Of a DNA stretch of 64,000 nucleotides, positions 47,677 through 56,704 are shown one piece after another. A program made the position numbers and the translations under genes. The notes under the pieces were generated by a model. The model did not search any database. It was given only the letters and a program-made list of their open reading frames with translations, and was not told where the DNA came from. Where the stretch lies: positions 1 to 64,000 of the forward strand of contig CAJPTC010000006.1 of NCBI GenBank assembly GCA_905373475.1. The letters are read 5' to 3'. Source of the DNA: Bacteroidia bacterium. Its GTDB lineage: Bacteria; Bacteroidota; Bacteroidia; Bacteroidales; CAJPTX01. Numbering within the stretch: the stretch's first letter is position 1; each line of letters starts with the position of its first letter.

Positions 47677-47702
47677 ATCAAAACCTGCGTAGCTACGAAA
47701 AA
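47677..47702. repeat. Direct repeat copy 2 (upstream of the restriction gene)
   Basis: This is the second copy of the 26-bp repeat, 822 bases from the first, upstream of the endonuclease start. On the minus strand, in the same frame relation, it reads FRSYAGFD where the endonuclease ends FRTYAGFDHF. It may be the tail of a lost second copy of the gene. The repeats bracket the restriction gene. Confidence 0.85.
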
Positions 47703-47740
47703 CCGATACCTAATTTTTACTCCGAAGCAAGTATAAACAA

Positions 47741-47775
47741 AAAGCGGTGTTGCGTAGTGCAACACCGCTTTTTGT
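47741..47775 (-). terminator. Bidirectional-looking terminator after dsbD
   Basis: A perfect 13-bp stem AAAGCGGTGTTGC / GCAACACCGCTTT (47741-47753, 47759-47771) with a 5-base loop. T-rich tracts lie on both sides. It follows the dsbD stop by 20 bases on the minus strand and may insulate the restriction-modification locus. Confidence 0.85.
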
Positions 47776-47791
47776 TCTGAAAAAGAGAGCC

Positions 47792-49798
47792 TTACTTCTT
47801 CAACTTGCTAAGCCCTTCTTCTAGGAAGGCTTTGAATTTCGCAACATCCAACTCGCGAGCCATTGGACCTGCCAATATTTCGCCTTCTGGCGATACTACA
47901 AAGAAATAAGGCTGACCATTTACGCCGAATTTTGTGAGCTGAAGATCAAGGTTCTGTTTGCCTATCGTCTTCTTCTCCTTACCGTCATTAGGCGAAACAT
48001 ACCACTCGCTTTCTAGCAACTCATACTTATCATCCACGTAGAGTGCTACAGGTATAAAGTTCGCTTGGATAAAATCCTTTATTTCAGGACGGCTAATCAC
48101 CCGCGCAGCCATTTCTTTGCAATTGGCACAGCTATGTCCCGTAAATTCGATAAAGAGAGGCATCCCTTTCTCTTTAGCACACGCCAGAGCTTGCTTGTAG
48201 TCGCGATACCCAACCAGCCCCGCAGGCATATCAATTATATCGGCATACTTAGGTTCTTCGCACAAGGAAAGCGTAGCGGCAGTGCTAGTAGTTCCGTTTG
48301 CTGCCCCCTGCACCACTACTGGGCGATTCAGGTTAAAATCCTCCTCACTTTGCGCAGGCATGAAACCCGAAAGCGAATAGAGCGGCGCTCCGAACAAACC
48401 TGGGATGAGGTAAATACCGAATGCAAAAACCGCAACAGCCAAGAGCATACGCCAAAAACCTAAATAGGGCAAAGGCGAATCCATCTTGAAACGGAGATAC
48501 CCCAAAAGGTAGAGCCCCAACATGAAGGCGAGTACAATCCAGATCGAGAGGAAAATAGAACGTGTGAGCCAACCAAGCCCAAGAGCCACGTCAATCCCTT
48601 GCAGGAACTTCAAACTGAAGGCCAGAACGACGAAGCCGAGTACAATCTTCACAGAGTTCATCCAACCGCCCGATTTCGGTAGCTTATTGAGCCACGATGG
48701 GAAGATGGCGAAGAGTGTAAACGGCAACGAGAAACCGAGCGAGAAGGCAAACATGCCAAGTACTGGCTTAACAGCCGCACCCGAAGCTGCTTCTACAAGC
48801 AACGTACCTACAATAGGTCCTACGCATGACAGACTGACAATAACGGTGGTGAGTGCAAAGAAGAAAGTACCAAGGAAACCACCCTTATCTACCTGCGAAT
48901 CGGTCTTACTCGAGATACTGCTCGGCAAGCGGAGTTCAAACAGACCAAAGAACGCGGCAGCAAAGAATGCAAAAAGGAGGAAGAAGATGGTATTAGTAAT
49001 CCAGTGCGTAGTAAGATCTGTAATAAAATCTGCCCCCATACTTGTAAGCGAAACGAGCAAACCGAGCAACGTATATATGGCTATAATACTAAACCCAAAG
49101 AAAACCGCATTCAGGAGCGCATTACGCTTGTTTTTCTTTCCTAGGAAGAAAGTCACCGTCATGGGGATCATTGGGAACACACAAGGGGTAAGAAGCCCAA
49201 CCAAACCTGCTACAAAGCACAGCACAAAAAAGAGCAACAAACTCTCTTCGTTACTCCCCGAATTAGCAGCAGGGGTTGCAACCTCATTCGCAGGTTCTGA
49301 CGCAGCAGCTACTGTCTGCGTTGATGCCGCCCCATTGCCTGGAATATCGAACGTAAGGTCAGCCTCACCATAAAGGCATTCTCCTTCTTTACAAGTCTGG
49401 TACTCAGCATTGACGGCAATGGTAAACGCTTCGCCCGAATTGCGCTTAATGCGGTGAACGAAGCGCACACTGTCGCCATACATCTTGAGGTTTAACTTGA
49501 AAACCTCGTCAAACTCTTCATGCGCATTGCCAATCTCTTCTACTCCGCCCACAAGCTGGTAGCGCGCATCTTCTTTGAAGGAGAACGTAGTAGGCGTGGG
49601 ACCTCCCTCAGGCAAGAAACAGGAATACAAATGGTACGGAGCTTCTATTTGTGCCTTTGCCACGAGTTCGATAACCGAATCGCGTTCTTGCACAGATGTA
49701 CTCCATCGAACGGGATTTTGAGCCTTCATTTGCGCATACGTAGCACCCAAGCATACGAGAAGCAAAGAGGTCAAAACTAACACTACACGACGCATCAT
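47792..49798 (-). CDS. dsbD: Thiol:disulfide interchange protein DsbD
   Basis: DsbD carries electrons from cytoplasmic thioredoxin to periplasmic thiol proteins. The 668-residue product has a signal peptide, an N-terminal DsbD-alpha domain with the paired cysteines TCKEGEC (about 134-140), eight transmembrane segments with the redox cysteines LTPCVFPMIP and SLSCVGPIVG, and a C-terminal thioredoxin domain with GHSCANCKEM (CxxC). All expected cysteines are present. Terminator follows on the minus strand. It may also serve the thioredoxin-like lipoprotein at 28099-28593. Confidence 0.94.
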   Translation of the reverse strand: MMRRVVLVLTSLLLVCLGATYAQMKAQNPVRWSTSVQERDSVIELVAKAQIEAPYHLYSCFLPEGGPTPTTFSFKEDARYQLVGGVEEIGNAHEEFDEVFKLNLKMYGDSVRFVHRIKRNSGEAFTIAVNAEYQTCKEGECLYGEADLTFDIPGNGAASTQTVAAASEPANEVATPAANSGSNEESLLLFFVLCFVAGLVGLLTPCVFPMIPMTVTFFLGKKNKRNALLNAVFFGFSIIAIYTLLGLLVSLTSMGADFITDLTTHWITNTIFFLLFAFFAAAFFGLFELRLPSSISSKTDSQVDKGGFLGTFFFALTTVIVSLSCVGPIVGTLLVEAASGAAVKPVLGMFAFSLGFSLPFTLFAIFPSWLNKLPKSGGWMNSVKIVLGFVVLAFSLKFLQGIDVALGLGWLTRSIFLSIWIVLAFMLGLYLLGYLRFKMDSPLPYLGFWRMLLAVAVFAFGIYLIPGLFGAPLYSLSGFMPAQSEEDFNLNRPVVVQGAANGTTSTAATLSLCEEPKYADIIDMPAGLVGYRDYKQALACAKEKGMPLFIEFTGHSCANCKEMAARVISRPEIKDFIQANFIPVALYVDDKYELLESEWYVSPNDGKEKKTIGKQNLDLQLTKFGVNGQPYFFVVSPEGEILAGPMARELDVAKFKAFLEEGLSKLKK

Positions 49799-49879
49799 AT
49801 CTGTGTTTTACTATTAATTTGATGTTGTACTATGTCACCTTTTACTAGGTAAAACAATTATAGTCTCAAAAAGTTAAAG

Positions 49880-49908
49880 AGGAAGCCCCCTGATCGCGCC
49901 CAAGGGGC
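49880..49908 (-). terminator. Possible weak terminator of rng
   Basis: Minus-strand arms GCCCCTTG / CAGGGGGC (five G-C pairs plus two inner pairs with a mismatch) followed by a TTCCTCTTT tract, about 25 bases past the rng stop. The stem is imperfect. Confidence 0.35.
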
Positions 49909-49932
49909 ACAAAGGGTTAGAGGCAAGGGTGA

Positions 49933-51585
49933 TTATTCGTCTTCCTCGGTTGCAAATTCGTCGGAACGAGCAGCAAGGTGGTCGTCTATCTCGTTCCCTT
50001 CCCTATCGAACACGTGATAGCTCATAAGAGGATAAGAACTATCTGCCACAAAACGGAAACGACCGCCGTACTGTAGGTTCAGCTTACGCGCCTTACTCAA
50101 GATACCACGATTGAAGTAAGCTTCGACAAACGGATGCACTCGGATGTCGTACTTCGCACCCTTGTGCCGCAAACAGAGGTCTATGATCTTGTTCGTAATC
50201 TCGTCTTCGAGCATTAACGTAGCTTCTACTTTCCCCGTACCTCCGCAACACGGACAGGACTCCATGGTGTCCATACGTTGCTCGGGACGTTGCCGCTGAC
50301 GCGTGATCTGCATTAAGCCGAAATCGGTAATAGGTAGCACCTTGTGTGTTACCTTATCGTTCTGCATCAGCTCCTGCATGCGTTCGTAAATCTTACGCCG
50401 ATGCTCGCCTTTAGACATATCGATAAAATCGATCACAATGATACCTCCCATGTCGCGCAAACGGAGCTGCCGTACAATTTCGTCGCAGGCAGCCAGATTC
50501 ACCTCAAAAGCAGTTGCCTCGGGCGTACTCGCATGTTTAGCACCACTGCCACTGTTCACATCTATAACATGAAAAGCTTCAGGGTGTTGGATGATGAGGT
50601 AAGACCCTTTGTGAAACATTACGGTTTTACCGAGCAGGCGTTTCATCTGCTTGGTAACATCGAAATGGTCAAAAATGGGCACTCGCTGAGAATTGTAGTA
50701 CTTTACCTTCTCAGCATTCTCAGGAGCGATAGAAATGAGGTACTTGCGGAGCTCCTCATACATCTGGCGGCTATTAACCCAAATATTTGAGTAGCTGTCA
50801 TCCAGATTGTCGCGGAGAAGTGCCACCGAGCTATTTAACTCACTCAAAAGGAGTTGCGGCGTCATACTCGAATGGCTGAGCTGCAACAGGCAACTCTGCC
50901 AGCTTTCTAGCAAAAAGGTCAACTCCGCGTGCAATACACTTGCCTTCTTCCCTTGCGCCGCCGTACGTATAATTACGCCAACTCCCTTGGGTAGAATGCT
51001 CTGCACCAAACGCTGCAAACGCTTCGCTTCCTCCTTATCTTCAATACGCGACGAAACATGCACTTTTTCAGAAAAGGGGAGGAGTACCATAAAGTGCCCC
51101 GCTATTGAAAGTTGCCCTGTGAGTGTCGGTCCCTTGTTGGAATAAGGCTCTCGCTCAATTTTAACGAGCACAAACTGCCCGATTTTTACATGCTCTGCAA
51201 TCGGGTCATGCTTCCCAGGTAGCGTCGCCGCCTCTTCGGCAGAGGTTGGTCCGTTCCATGTAAATTGCGCAACAAGCGAAGCCGCATCAACGTTTTTACC
51301 CTTTGCCCCCTCTTTCAGTACCTGCTTTACTTGCTGCACCATAAAGGGGTAATGCTGCCCCAAATCTTTCAGTGGCAAAAAGCCCTGCTTCTTTGCGCCG
51401 ATATCTACAAAAGCGGCGTTTATATTTTCTTTTACCTTACGAACCTGCCCCAAATATATATTACCCACCGCAAAAAGCGAACCGCTCTGTTGGGTACGGA
51501 CTTCCACGAGATTTCCATCCTCCAGCAGCGCTATTTGCGCACTACCCGAGAGGGTGTTTACATCTACTATTAGTTGCGAATTCAA
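49933..51585 (-). CDS. rng: Ribonuclease G/E family endoribonuclease
   Basis: This RNase cleaves single-stranded RNA, processing rRNA ends and degrading mRNA. The 550-residue product has an N-terminal S1 domain (about 35-180) with the RNase E insert, the metal-binding aspartates in FHVIDVNSGSG (about 333) and GIIVIDFIDM (about 376), and the zinc-link CPCCGGTG (about 431-438) used for dimerisation. No C-terminal degradosome scaffold is present, as in RNase G. Start is a TTG, supported by a -7 element 29 bases upstream and by family N-termini starting about here. Confidence 0.92.
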   Translation of the reverse strand: MNSQLIVDVNTLSGSAQIALLEDGNLVEVRTQQSGSLFAVGNIYLGQVRKVKENINAAFVDIGAKKQGFLPLKDLGQHYPFMVQQVKQVLKEGAKGKNVDAASLVAQFTWNGPTSAEEAATLPGKHDPIAEHVKIGQFVLVKIEREPYSNKGPTLTGQLSIAGHFMVLLPFSEKVHVSSRIEDKEEAKRLQRLVQSILPKGVGVIIRTAAQGKKASVLHAELTFLLESWQSCLLQLSHSSMTPQLLLSELNSSVALLRDNLDDSYSNIWVNSRQMYEELRKYLISIAPENAEKVKYYNSQRVPIFDHFDVTKQMKRLLGKTVMFHKGSYLIIQHPEAFHVIDVNSGSGAKHASTPEATAFEVNLAACDEIVRQLRLRDMGGIIVIDFIDMSKGEHRRKIYERMQELMQNDKVTHKVLPITDFGLMQITRQRQRPEQRMDTMESCPCCGGTGKVEATLMLEDEITNKIIDLCLRHKGAKYDIRVHPFVEAYFNRGILSKARKLNLQYGGRFRFVADSSYPLMSYHVFDREGNEIDDHLAARSDEFATEEDE

Positions 51586-51614
51586 ACCCTAACCTCCCAA
51601 ACCTATCACCGTTG

Positions 51615-51622
51615 CAAAATTA
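51615..51622 (-). promoter_or_regulatory. -7 promoter element of rng
   Basis: Minus-strand TAATTTTG, 29 bases before the TTG start. This supports the unusual start codon. Confidence 0.5.
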
Positions 51623-51707
51623 GATATTTCCAAAACATGTATAAATGCGGTCGGAACAAGAACTTATATCCGACCACCTACAGCTCCCTAATTTACGGTA
51701 AGCCGGG

Positions 51708-53477
51708 CTATTTATTGTCTTTTAGGAGCTTCGCACCATATTTGGAAGGCGTAGTGTTAAACTTTTTATGGAATAAACGAAGAAATCGGAAGCGAGAACG
51801 AAAGCCCGCCTGATGTGCTAAATACGCAGTAGACAAGTTTGGGGTATGATGCAAGAGCTGCATAGCATGTTCCAAGCGGTGTTGATTGATGTATTCCGCG
51901 AGAGTTTTGCCGTTGGTAGCCCTCCGAACAGCATCGACAAGGAGGGTACGGTTTGTTCCGAGCATCTGTACCAAGTCTTTGCTCGTCAGATCGGAGATCC
52001 TAAAAAGTTTCCTCTCGCGCATTAAATGTTCTAAGGCAGTAAAAAGTGCTTGCGAACGCATATCCAGCACATTTACGCCTTCAACAGGATCATGGGTTTG
52101 TATTTGCGGTGTATCCGCTATTCGACGCGCTAAGCTCTGTTGTACCGCCGTGTATAGCACACTATTCTTCCGACGCAAGCGCCGTGCATATCCCAAAAAC
52201 TGTAGAGCGATAGCAGATATTAGAGCCAGAGCAACCAACGAAAATATGAGATAGTTACGAAACTGGTTTTGAGAAGCCTCTAGCATATTCAGCTTGTGCG
52301 CCTCACTAAACTCTTTCAGTAGAAGGCGATTCTGTGCCACATCCAACGAATCGCGCATCGTAACATACTCCTCGAAAGTATGTGTGGCTACAAAATATTC
52401 CTTCTTCTTATACAAAATCCGCGCATGTGCTGCTAGGGCGGGCAACATTTCGTGGAGATAGCCATTAGAGCGCGCATAATCCAACCGCTTGTTGTTGTAA
52501 ACCAAAGCACTGTCCCAGAGTCCCACATAGCTATAATAAGCCTCATACGCATCAAAGAAAACTTGATCTATGATACTACTGCTCATGGTTTGATACTTTT
52601 CAAACTGCAAAAAACTCTCACGCACCTTTTTCGCATTATTTTCGCTCACTTCCAGAAGGGTCATAAAGGCGTAGAAATAAGCGTAATACTCATTCGTCGT
52701 GTTGTTGTCCTTTTCACTCTTTCTTCTCTTTATTGCTTTTACAATGCGTTCCGACCATGTTTGTGCTGCCCTACGCGCCTCTTTGAGGCGCTTCTCATAG
52801 AGCAAAAGCGAACAGTAATCATAATTGGCCAGCAGCTCCGTTCCGCTTACGTATTCTTGCTCGGCAAGACGCTTCAACCCTTCTTGGTAGGCTTCTGTAG
52901 CTTGTTTGATATCTCGCCAACCCTCGTAATACAACTGCCCCAGAGCACAAAGCGCAATACCTTCGCCAAAAACACTCTTTCTTTCTAGCGCATCGCGCTG
53001 CATGCTATTCAGTTCTTCCAGAGCCTTGTAATATTCCTCCCTAGCTTGTAACTCCGATACTTTTACATTCCATCCGCTGTAGTAAAGATCTATGTTATGA
53101 TGCCGTAACTGGTAGTTCTGCAACTCATCGTAGTGTGCTTCCAGTTTATCGAACATCTCGTAATTATAAAAACTGATAAGAAGCGAAACGGCAGCATAGC
53201 CCCCCAACTTATAATCTTCGTTCTTAGTGGCTTCGAGCATGAGTTCCTCAAGCCATAGCCGCTCAAAATGCGAATCGCCTAAAGCGTACGCCAAATCACA
53301 GATATACGTAAGGGCATCCAGACGCTCTGCACCACTTAGTGCAGGCAGATGCGCTATTACCGAATCGGCTTGTCTTTGCAAATCACTCGCCCTTGCAGCC
53401 CGATACCCCACAAGAAGGATAAGTACAACGAGCACTGCTACCAAAGTTCGTGGAAGTATATACACAGGGTGTCTCAT
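51708..53477 (-). CDS. Membrane TPR protein with C-terminal AraC-type HTH (copy A)
   Basis: The 589-residue protein has an N-terminal hydrophobic anchor (about 10-30), TPR-like helical repeats (about 35-390), a transmembrane segment (about 407-428) and a cytoplasmic C-terminal AraC-type helix-turn-helix (about 475-585: DLTSKDLVQMLGTNRTLLVDAVR, AYLAHQAGFRSRFRFLRLF). It would sense at the periplasmic face and bind DNA at the cytoplasmic face. It is divergently arranged with a paralogue starting at 53759; the two share about the same length and domain order. Target genes are unknown. Confidence 0.85.
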   Translation of the reverse strand: MRHPVYILPRTLVAVLVVLILLVGYRAARASDLQRQADSVIAHLPALSGAERLDALTYICDLAYALGDSHFERLWLEELMLEATKNEDYKLGGYAAVSLLISFYNYEMFDKLEAHYDELQNYQLRHHNIDLYYSGWNVKVSELQAREEYYKALEELNSMQRDALERKSVFGEGIALCALGQLYYEGWRDIKQATEAYQEGLKRLAEQEYVSGTELLANYDYCSLLLYEKRLKEARRAAQTWSERIVKAIKRRKSEKDNNTTNEYYAYFYAFMTLLEVSENNAKKVRESFLQFEKYQTMSSSIIDQVFFDAYEAYYSYVGLWDSALVYNNKRLDYARSNGYLHEMLPALAAHARILYKKKEYFVATHTFEEYVTMRDSLDVAQNRLLLKEFSEAHKLNMLEASQNQFRNYLIFSLVALALISAIALQFLGYARRLRRKNSVLYTAVQQSLARRIADTPQIQTHDPVEGVNVLDMRSQALFTALEHLMRERKLFRISDLTSKDLVQMLGTNRTLLVDAVRRATNGKTLAEYINQHRLEHAMQLLHHTPNLSTAYLAHQAGFRSRFRFLRLFHKKFNTTPSKYGAKLLKDNK

Positions 53478-53522
53478 AATACCGTATTTTGCCCTTAGCT
53501 TCTTCAGAAGTTCTCTCTTTGG

Positions 53523-53562
53523 TAAGGCAATTCCAATAACGAATTTATACCTTTTTGCCTTA
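53523..53562. promoter_or_regulatory. Inverted repeat in the divergent TPR-AraC promoter region
   Basis: TAAGGCAA at 53523-53530 is the reverse complement of TTGCCTTA at 53555-53562; the spacer is 24 bases. It could be an operator for one or both AraC-type proteins. The rest of 53478-53727 holds no gene; a TATATTTG at 53633-53640 is a further possible promoter. Confidence 0.4.
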
Positions 53563-53727
53563 GTAAGTGCCGAACCTTAAAACGACGAAATATAGGCATT
53601 AACCGAAAAATACATCTTGGCTTATACAGGAATATATTTGTTGGTCGCCTTCTCATACCTCTACGCGTAGAAAATCAATTAAGTCTGAACAAACTAATTA
53701 CAGTTCCAGCTACTTCGCAATTCTAAA

Positions 53728-53735
53728 TATCTTTG
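53728..53735 (+). promoter_or_regulatory. -7 promoter element of TPR-AraC copy B
   Basis: TATCTTTG, a perfect match, ends 23 bases before the ATG at 53759 and overlaps an alternative GTG start at 53735. Confidence 0.55.
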
Positions 53736-53758
53736 TGTCAGATGCATCTCACTCAAAA

Positions 53759-55504
53759 ATGAGAACCCTAGTACTCACACTTCTTTTACTCCTTTCCTCT
53801 TCAGCCTTTATGCAGGCGCAAGACGTGCGGCATAGCATAGATTCCATCGAGGCGCAGTTACCCCACCTCGATGCCCAAGAGCGCCTTGAAGCACTATCCG
53901 ATATATGCGATTATGCTTTTTACCTCGACGATGCTCCATACGAACAGAAATGTTTGCGTCGTCTTTTTCGCGAAGCCGAGCAAATGGGCGACAAGCACAC
54001 TGCGAGCTATGCATACGCCAACCTGATGTGCAGCTTCTACAATCACAATATGTACGACGAGTTGGTAGCCGAACTACCCGCTTCGCTTGCTTATCTGGAG
54101 CGTGCTGGCAGCGAACTATACTACTTTGAAACACGCCAACTGCTGATTGATATGTACCTGTATCTTGAAAAGAACTATCAGGCACTGAACGAGATGCAGA
54201 AGATGTACGACGACGCAAAAAAAAATAATAGTCTGCACGGGCAAGCCATTGCACTCGCCAAAATGGGGAGTGCCTTTGGGATCATATATCGCGATCTGGA
54301 ACTTGCTGCAGAAAGCCACGCCAAAGCAATAGAACTCTTTTCTAAGAACGATTACATCTCTGGGGAAGAGATGAATACCTACTTCGAATACGCCTACATC
54401 CTTCATCAGCTCAACAGATGGGACGAGCTCCGCGCCGCAACTGATTTGTGGAAGGAACGGCTCGATAGGTTGAATGAAAATCAGCAAGCAAAAGGGAGCA
54501 CCAGTAACACGCGAGAATACTATCTTAATTTCGATGCCATGATGGTGATCATGGAGTCTAAGCTGAAAAATTTTTCGCTTGCCACTAAGTATTTTACCGC
54601 ACTCAAAACCGATCTGAAAGATTGCCCCGTGTCCATCCTACCCATGATCTACGAGGCGCACGAAATCTATTTCACGGCGCTTGGGCAATACGACAGTGCA
54701 CTGTACTACAACCAAAAAAACTACGAACTCGCCCTTGAGGCAGGAAATACGGCAAATTCAACAGATGTTATCAGTGCACGTGCTGAGATATTCATGCAGC
54801 TGGAAAAGTACGACAGTGCTGCACGTCTCTTCGACCGCTTTGTAACCCTGCGCGACTCGGTGGAGGAAGGCGACAATCGCGAGCTACTCAACGAATTCCG
54901 CACCCTCTCGCAGGTCCACGAGGTAGAAGCTGCGCAACGTCAGTTTCGTACACGCCTTTTCCTTACACTTGGGGTTATCCTACTTGTGGGCTTATTTGTC
55001 TTTCTACTGATTGACTATTCGCGTCGACTGAGCAGGAGAAATAAGATTTTGTATGACGCCATTCAGAGCAACCTCCTAGAGCATGAAATAATTACTCCGT
55101 CCGAGTTAAGAAGCAAGAGCGCAGCTACAGTAAGTGGTGAGTACGAGAAACATTTATACGAACGCCTCTGCCAGTTGATGGAAGAGAAAACGCCCTATTC
55201 TAATCCAGCGCTTAATCGCGATTCGTTAGCCGAAATGCTGGGAACAAATCGGAATCTACTTGCCGAAGCGGTTAGGCTGCACCAAAAGGACACCAACCTG
55301 GTTGATTTTATCAATCGCTATCGCGTGAAACACGCCGCCAAACTACTTGCCGACTACCCGCAAATGCAGATTACCGACGTTGAACTTGTGTCGGGCTTTA
55401 ATTCGCATGCCACTTTCAATCGTCTCTTCAAGCAGCATTTCGGAATGTCTCCTACCGAGTATCGGAACATAGCCCTAGAATACAAACAGCGGCGCATATC
55501 GTAG
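53759..55504 (+). CDS. Membrane TPR protein with C-terminal AraC-type HTH (copy B)
   Basis: The 581-residue product has a signal anchor (RTLVLTLLLLLSSSAFMQAQ), TPR-like repeats (about 30-375), a transmembrane helix (about 395-418) and an AraC-type HTH C-terminus (about 470-575: NRDSLAEMLGTNRNLLAEAVRLH, GFNSHATFNRLFKQHFGMSPTEYR). Like copy A it has a central CDYA motif (ICDYAFYLDDAP) matching ICDLAYALGD. The HTH scores better against AraC consensus than copy A because it keeps GFNSHATFNRLFK. A run of nine A residues at about 54217-54225 falls in the coding region. Confidence 0.85.
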   Translation: MRTLVLTLLLLLSSSAFMQAQDVRHSIDSIEAQLPHLDAQERLEALSDICDYAFYLDDAPYEQKCLRRLFREAEQMGDKHTASYAYANLMCSFYNHNMYDELVAELPASLAYLERAGSELYYFETRQLLIDMYLYLEKNYQALNEMQKMYDDAKKNNSLHGQAIALAKMGSAFGIIYRDLELAAESHAKAIELFSKNDYISGEEMNTYFEYAYILHQLNRWDELRAATDLWKERLDRLNENQQAKGSTSNTREYYLNFDAMMVIMESKLKNFSLATKYFTALKTDLKDCPVSILPMIYEAHEIYFTALGQYDSALYYNQKNYELALEAGNTANSTDVISARAEIFMQLEKYDSAARLFDRFVTLRDSVEEGDNRELLNEFRTLSQVHEVEAAQRQFRTRLFLTLGVILLVGLFVFLLIDYSRRLSRRNKILYDAIQSNLLEHEIITPSELRSKSAATVSGEYEKHLYERLCQLMEEKTPYSNPALNRDSLAEMLGTNRNLLAEAVRLHQKDTNLVDFINRYRVKHAAKLLADYPQMQITDVELVSGFNSHATFNRLFKQHFGMSPTEYRNIALEYKQRRIS

Positions 55505-55522
55505 AGCGACAGGATTTTACTA

Positions 55523-56689
55523 CTATTCTGCGGTTTCTACTGGCTCAATCTTTTCGTAAACCGAATTGCGTTCGTAGGGCACAAATCCCTCCGCCCTAAC
55601 CATAGATTCCAATTCTTCTACCGTTGCCGTTGGGCGATTGTCCTGCGCGCCCGCCATACTATATATGCGCGTAGAATTCCCTATCGTCCCATCCAGATCA
55701 TCTACTCCATAGTGAAGCGCCAAGGGCAGGTTCTTTTTCCCTAACATAGGCCAGTAGCACTTAAGGTGCACTACATTGTCCAGAAGTAGGCGGCTTACAG
55801 CATAATTGCGCAGCACTTCTAGCAGCGAGACTTCGCCTTGTACACCCAGAGCATTATGTGCAGCACGGAACTTGAGAGGAATAAAGCAATTAAAACCGCC
55901 CGTCTCATCCTGCAATTCGCGCAGGGCAAGAATATGTTCAACACGATGTTCGTAGCTCTCTATATGCCCGAACAGCATAGTGGCATTGGAAGTCAGTCCC
56001 AATTTATGCGCCTCCCGATGGAGCGACAGCCATTCCTCTCCAGTGCATTTCTCGGGGCAAATTCTGCGTCGTATGTCCTCTGCAAATATCTCAGCTCCTC
56101 CACCAGGAATTGAGCATAACCCTGCCGCCTTCAAACGCAAAAGTCCTTCCGCTATACTCAAGCCCGACTTCTTAAAGATGGCCATGAGCTCTACCGCAGA
56201 GAACGCTTTGATGTGGAGCGTAGGAGCCGCTTTGTGTACTGTTTGCACTATCGCTTCCAGATCGCCGATTGTCCAATTAGGATCTACCCCACCTGTAATA
56301 TGTACCTCAGTATTCCCCAATGCTTCTTGTTCCCTTACGCGCCATTCTATTTCTTCTAGGCTCAAGTGCCAAGCTTCAGGCGATCCCTCGTCACGACGGT
56401 AGGAGCAAAAACTACACTGGAAAAGGCAAACATTCGTAGGTTCTATATGCGCATTCCGATTGTAGTAGGTTTCGTAACCATTCTTTTGCATACGGACATA
56501 GGTAGAAGCCAAACTCAAGAGAGGAAGCGTCGCTTCGCGGTAAAGTGCAACTCCGTCTTTTGCATCTAATCGTTGCCCACAGAGCAAAAGCTCTGTAGCA
56601 GCACGCACTGCCACAGAGCTTCCTTGCCTATACTTTTCTATAAGCACGCGCTTTTGCGCAAGCGCTTGTTCTAAGCTTTCTTGTTTCAC
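55523..56689 (-). CDS. mqnE: Aminodeoxyfutalosine synthase, radical SAM (MqnE)
   Basis: MqnE joins SAM and 3-[(1-carboxyvinyl)oxy]benzoate to make aminodeoxyfutalosine in the futalosine route to menaquinone. The 388-residue product has the radical-SAM cluster motif HIEPTNVCLFQCSFCSY (CxxxCxxC at about 88-95), EVHITGGVDPNW, and CSIPGGGAEIF. MqnC is the closest paralogue, but the HIEPTNxC motif fits MqnE better. The start is GTG. It follows the chemoreceptor gene by 15 bases. mqnA, mqnC and mqnD are not in the window. Confidence 0.85.
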   Translation of the reverse strand: MKQESLEQALAQKRVLIEKYRQGSSVAVRAATELLLCGQRLDAKDGVALYREATLPLLSLASTYVRMQKNGYETYYNRNAHIEPTNVCLFQCSFCSYRRDEGSPEAWHLSLEEIEWRVREQEALGNTEVHITGGVDPNWTIGDLEAIVQTVHKAAPTLHIKAFSAVELMAIFKKSGLSIAEGLLRLKAAGLCSIPGGGAEIFAEDIRRRICPEKCTGEEWLSLHREAHKLGLTSNATMLFGHIESYEHRVEHILALRELQDETGGFNCFIPLKFRAAHNALGVQGEVSLLEVLRNYAVSRLLLDNVVHLKCYWPMLGKKNLPLALHYGVDDLDGTIGNSTRIYSMAGAQDNRPTATVEELESMVRAEGFVPYERNSVYEKIEPVETAE

Positions 56690-56704
56690 TACAGCTTTAC
56701 GCTA

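Noticed and set aside
53633..53640. TATATTTG in the TPR-AraC intergenic region as the promoter of copy B
   Set aside because: It is 118 bases from the start, whereas the TATCTTTG at 53728-53735 gives a short leader as in the other genes. It may be a secondary promoter but is not listed as one.
54217..54225. Run of nine A residues in TPR-AraC copy B as a phase-variable tract
   Set aside because: It encodes Ala-Lys-Lys-Asn in frame and no other tract or alternating frame supports phase variation.
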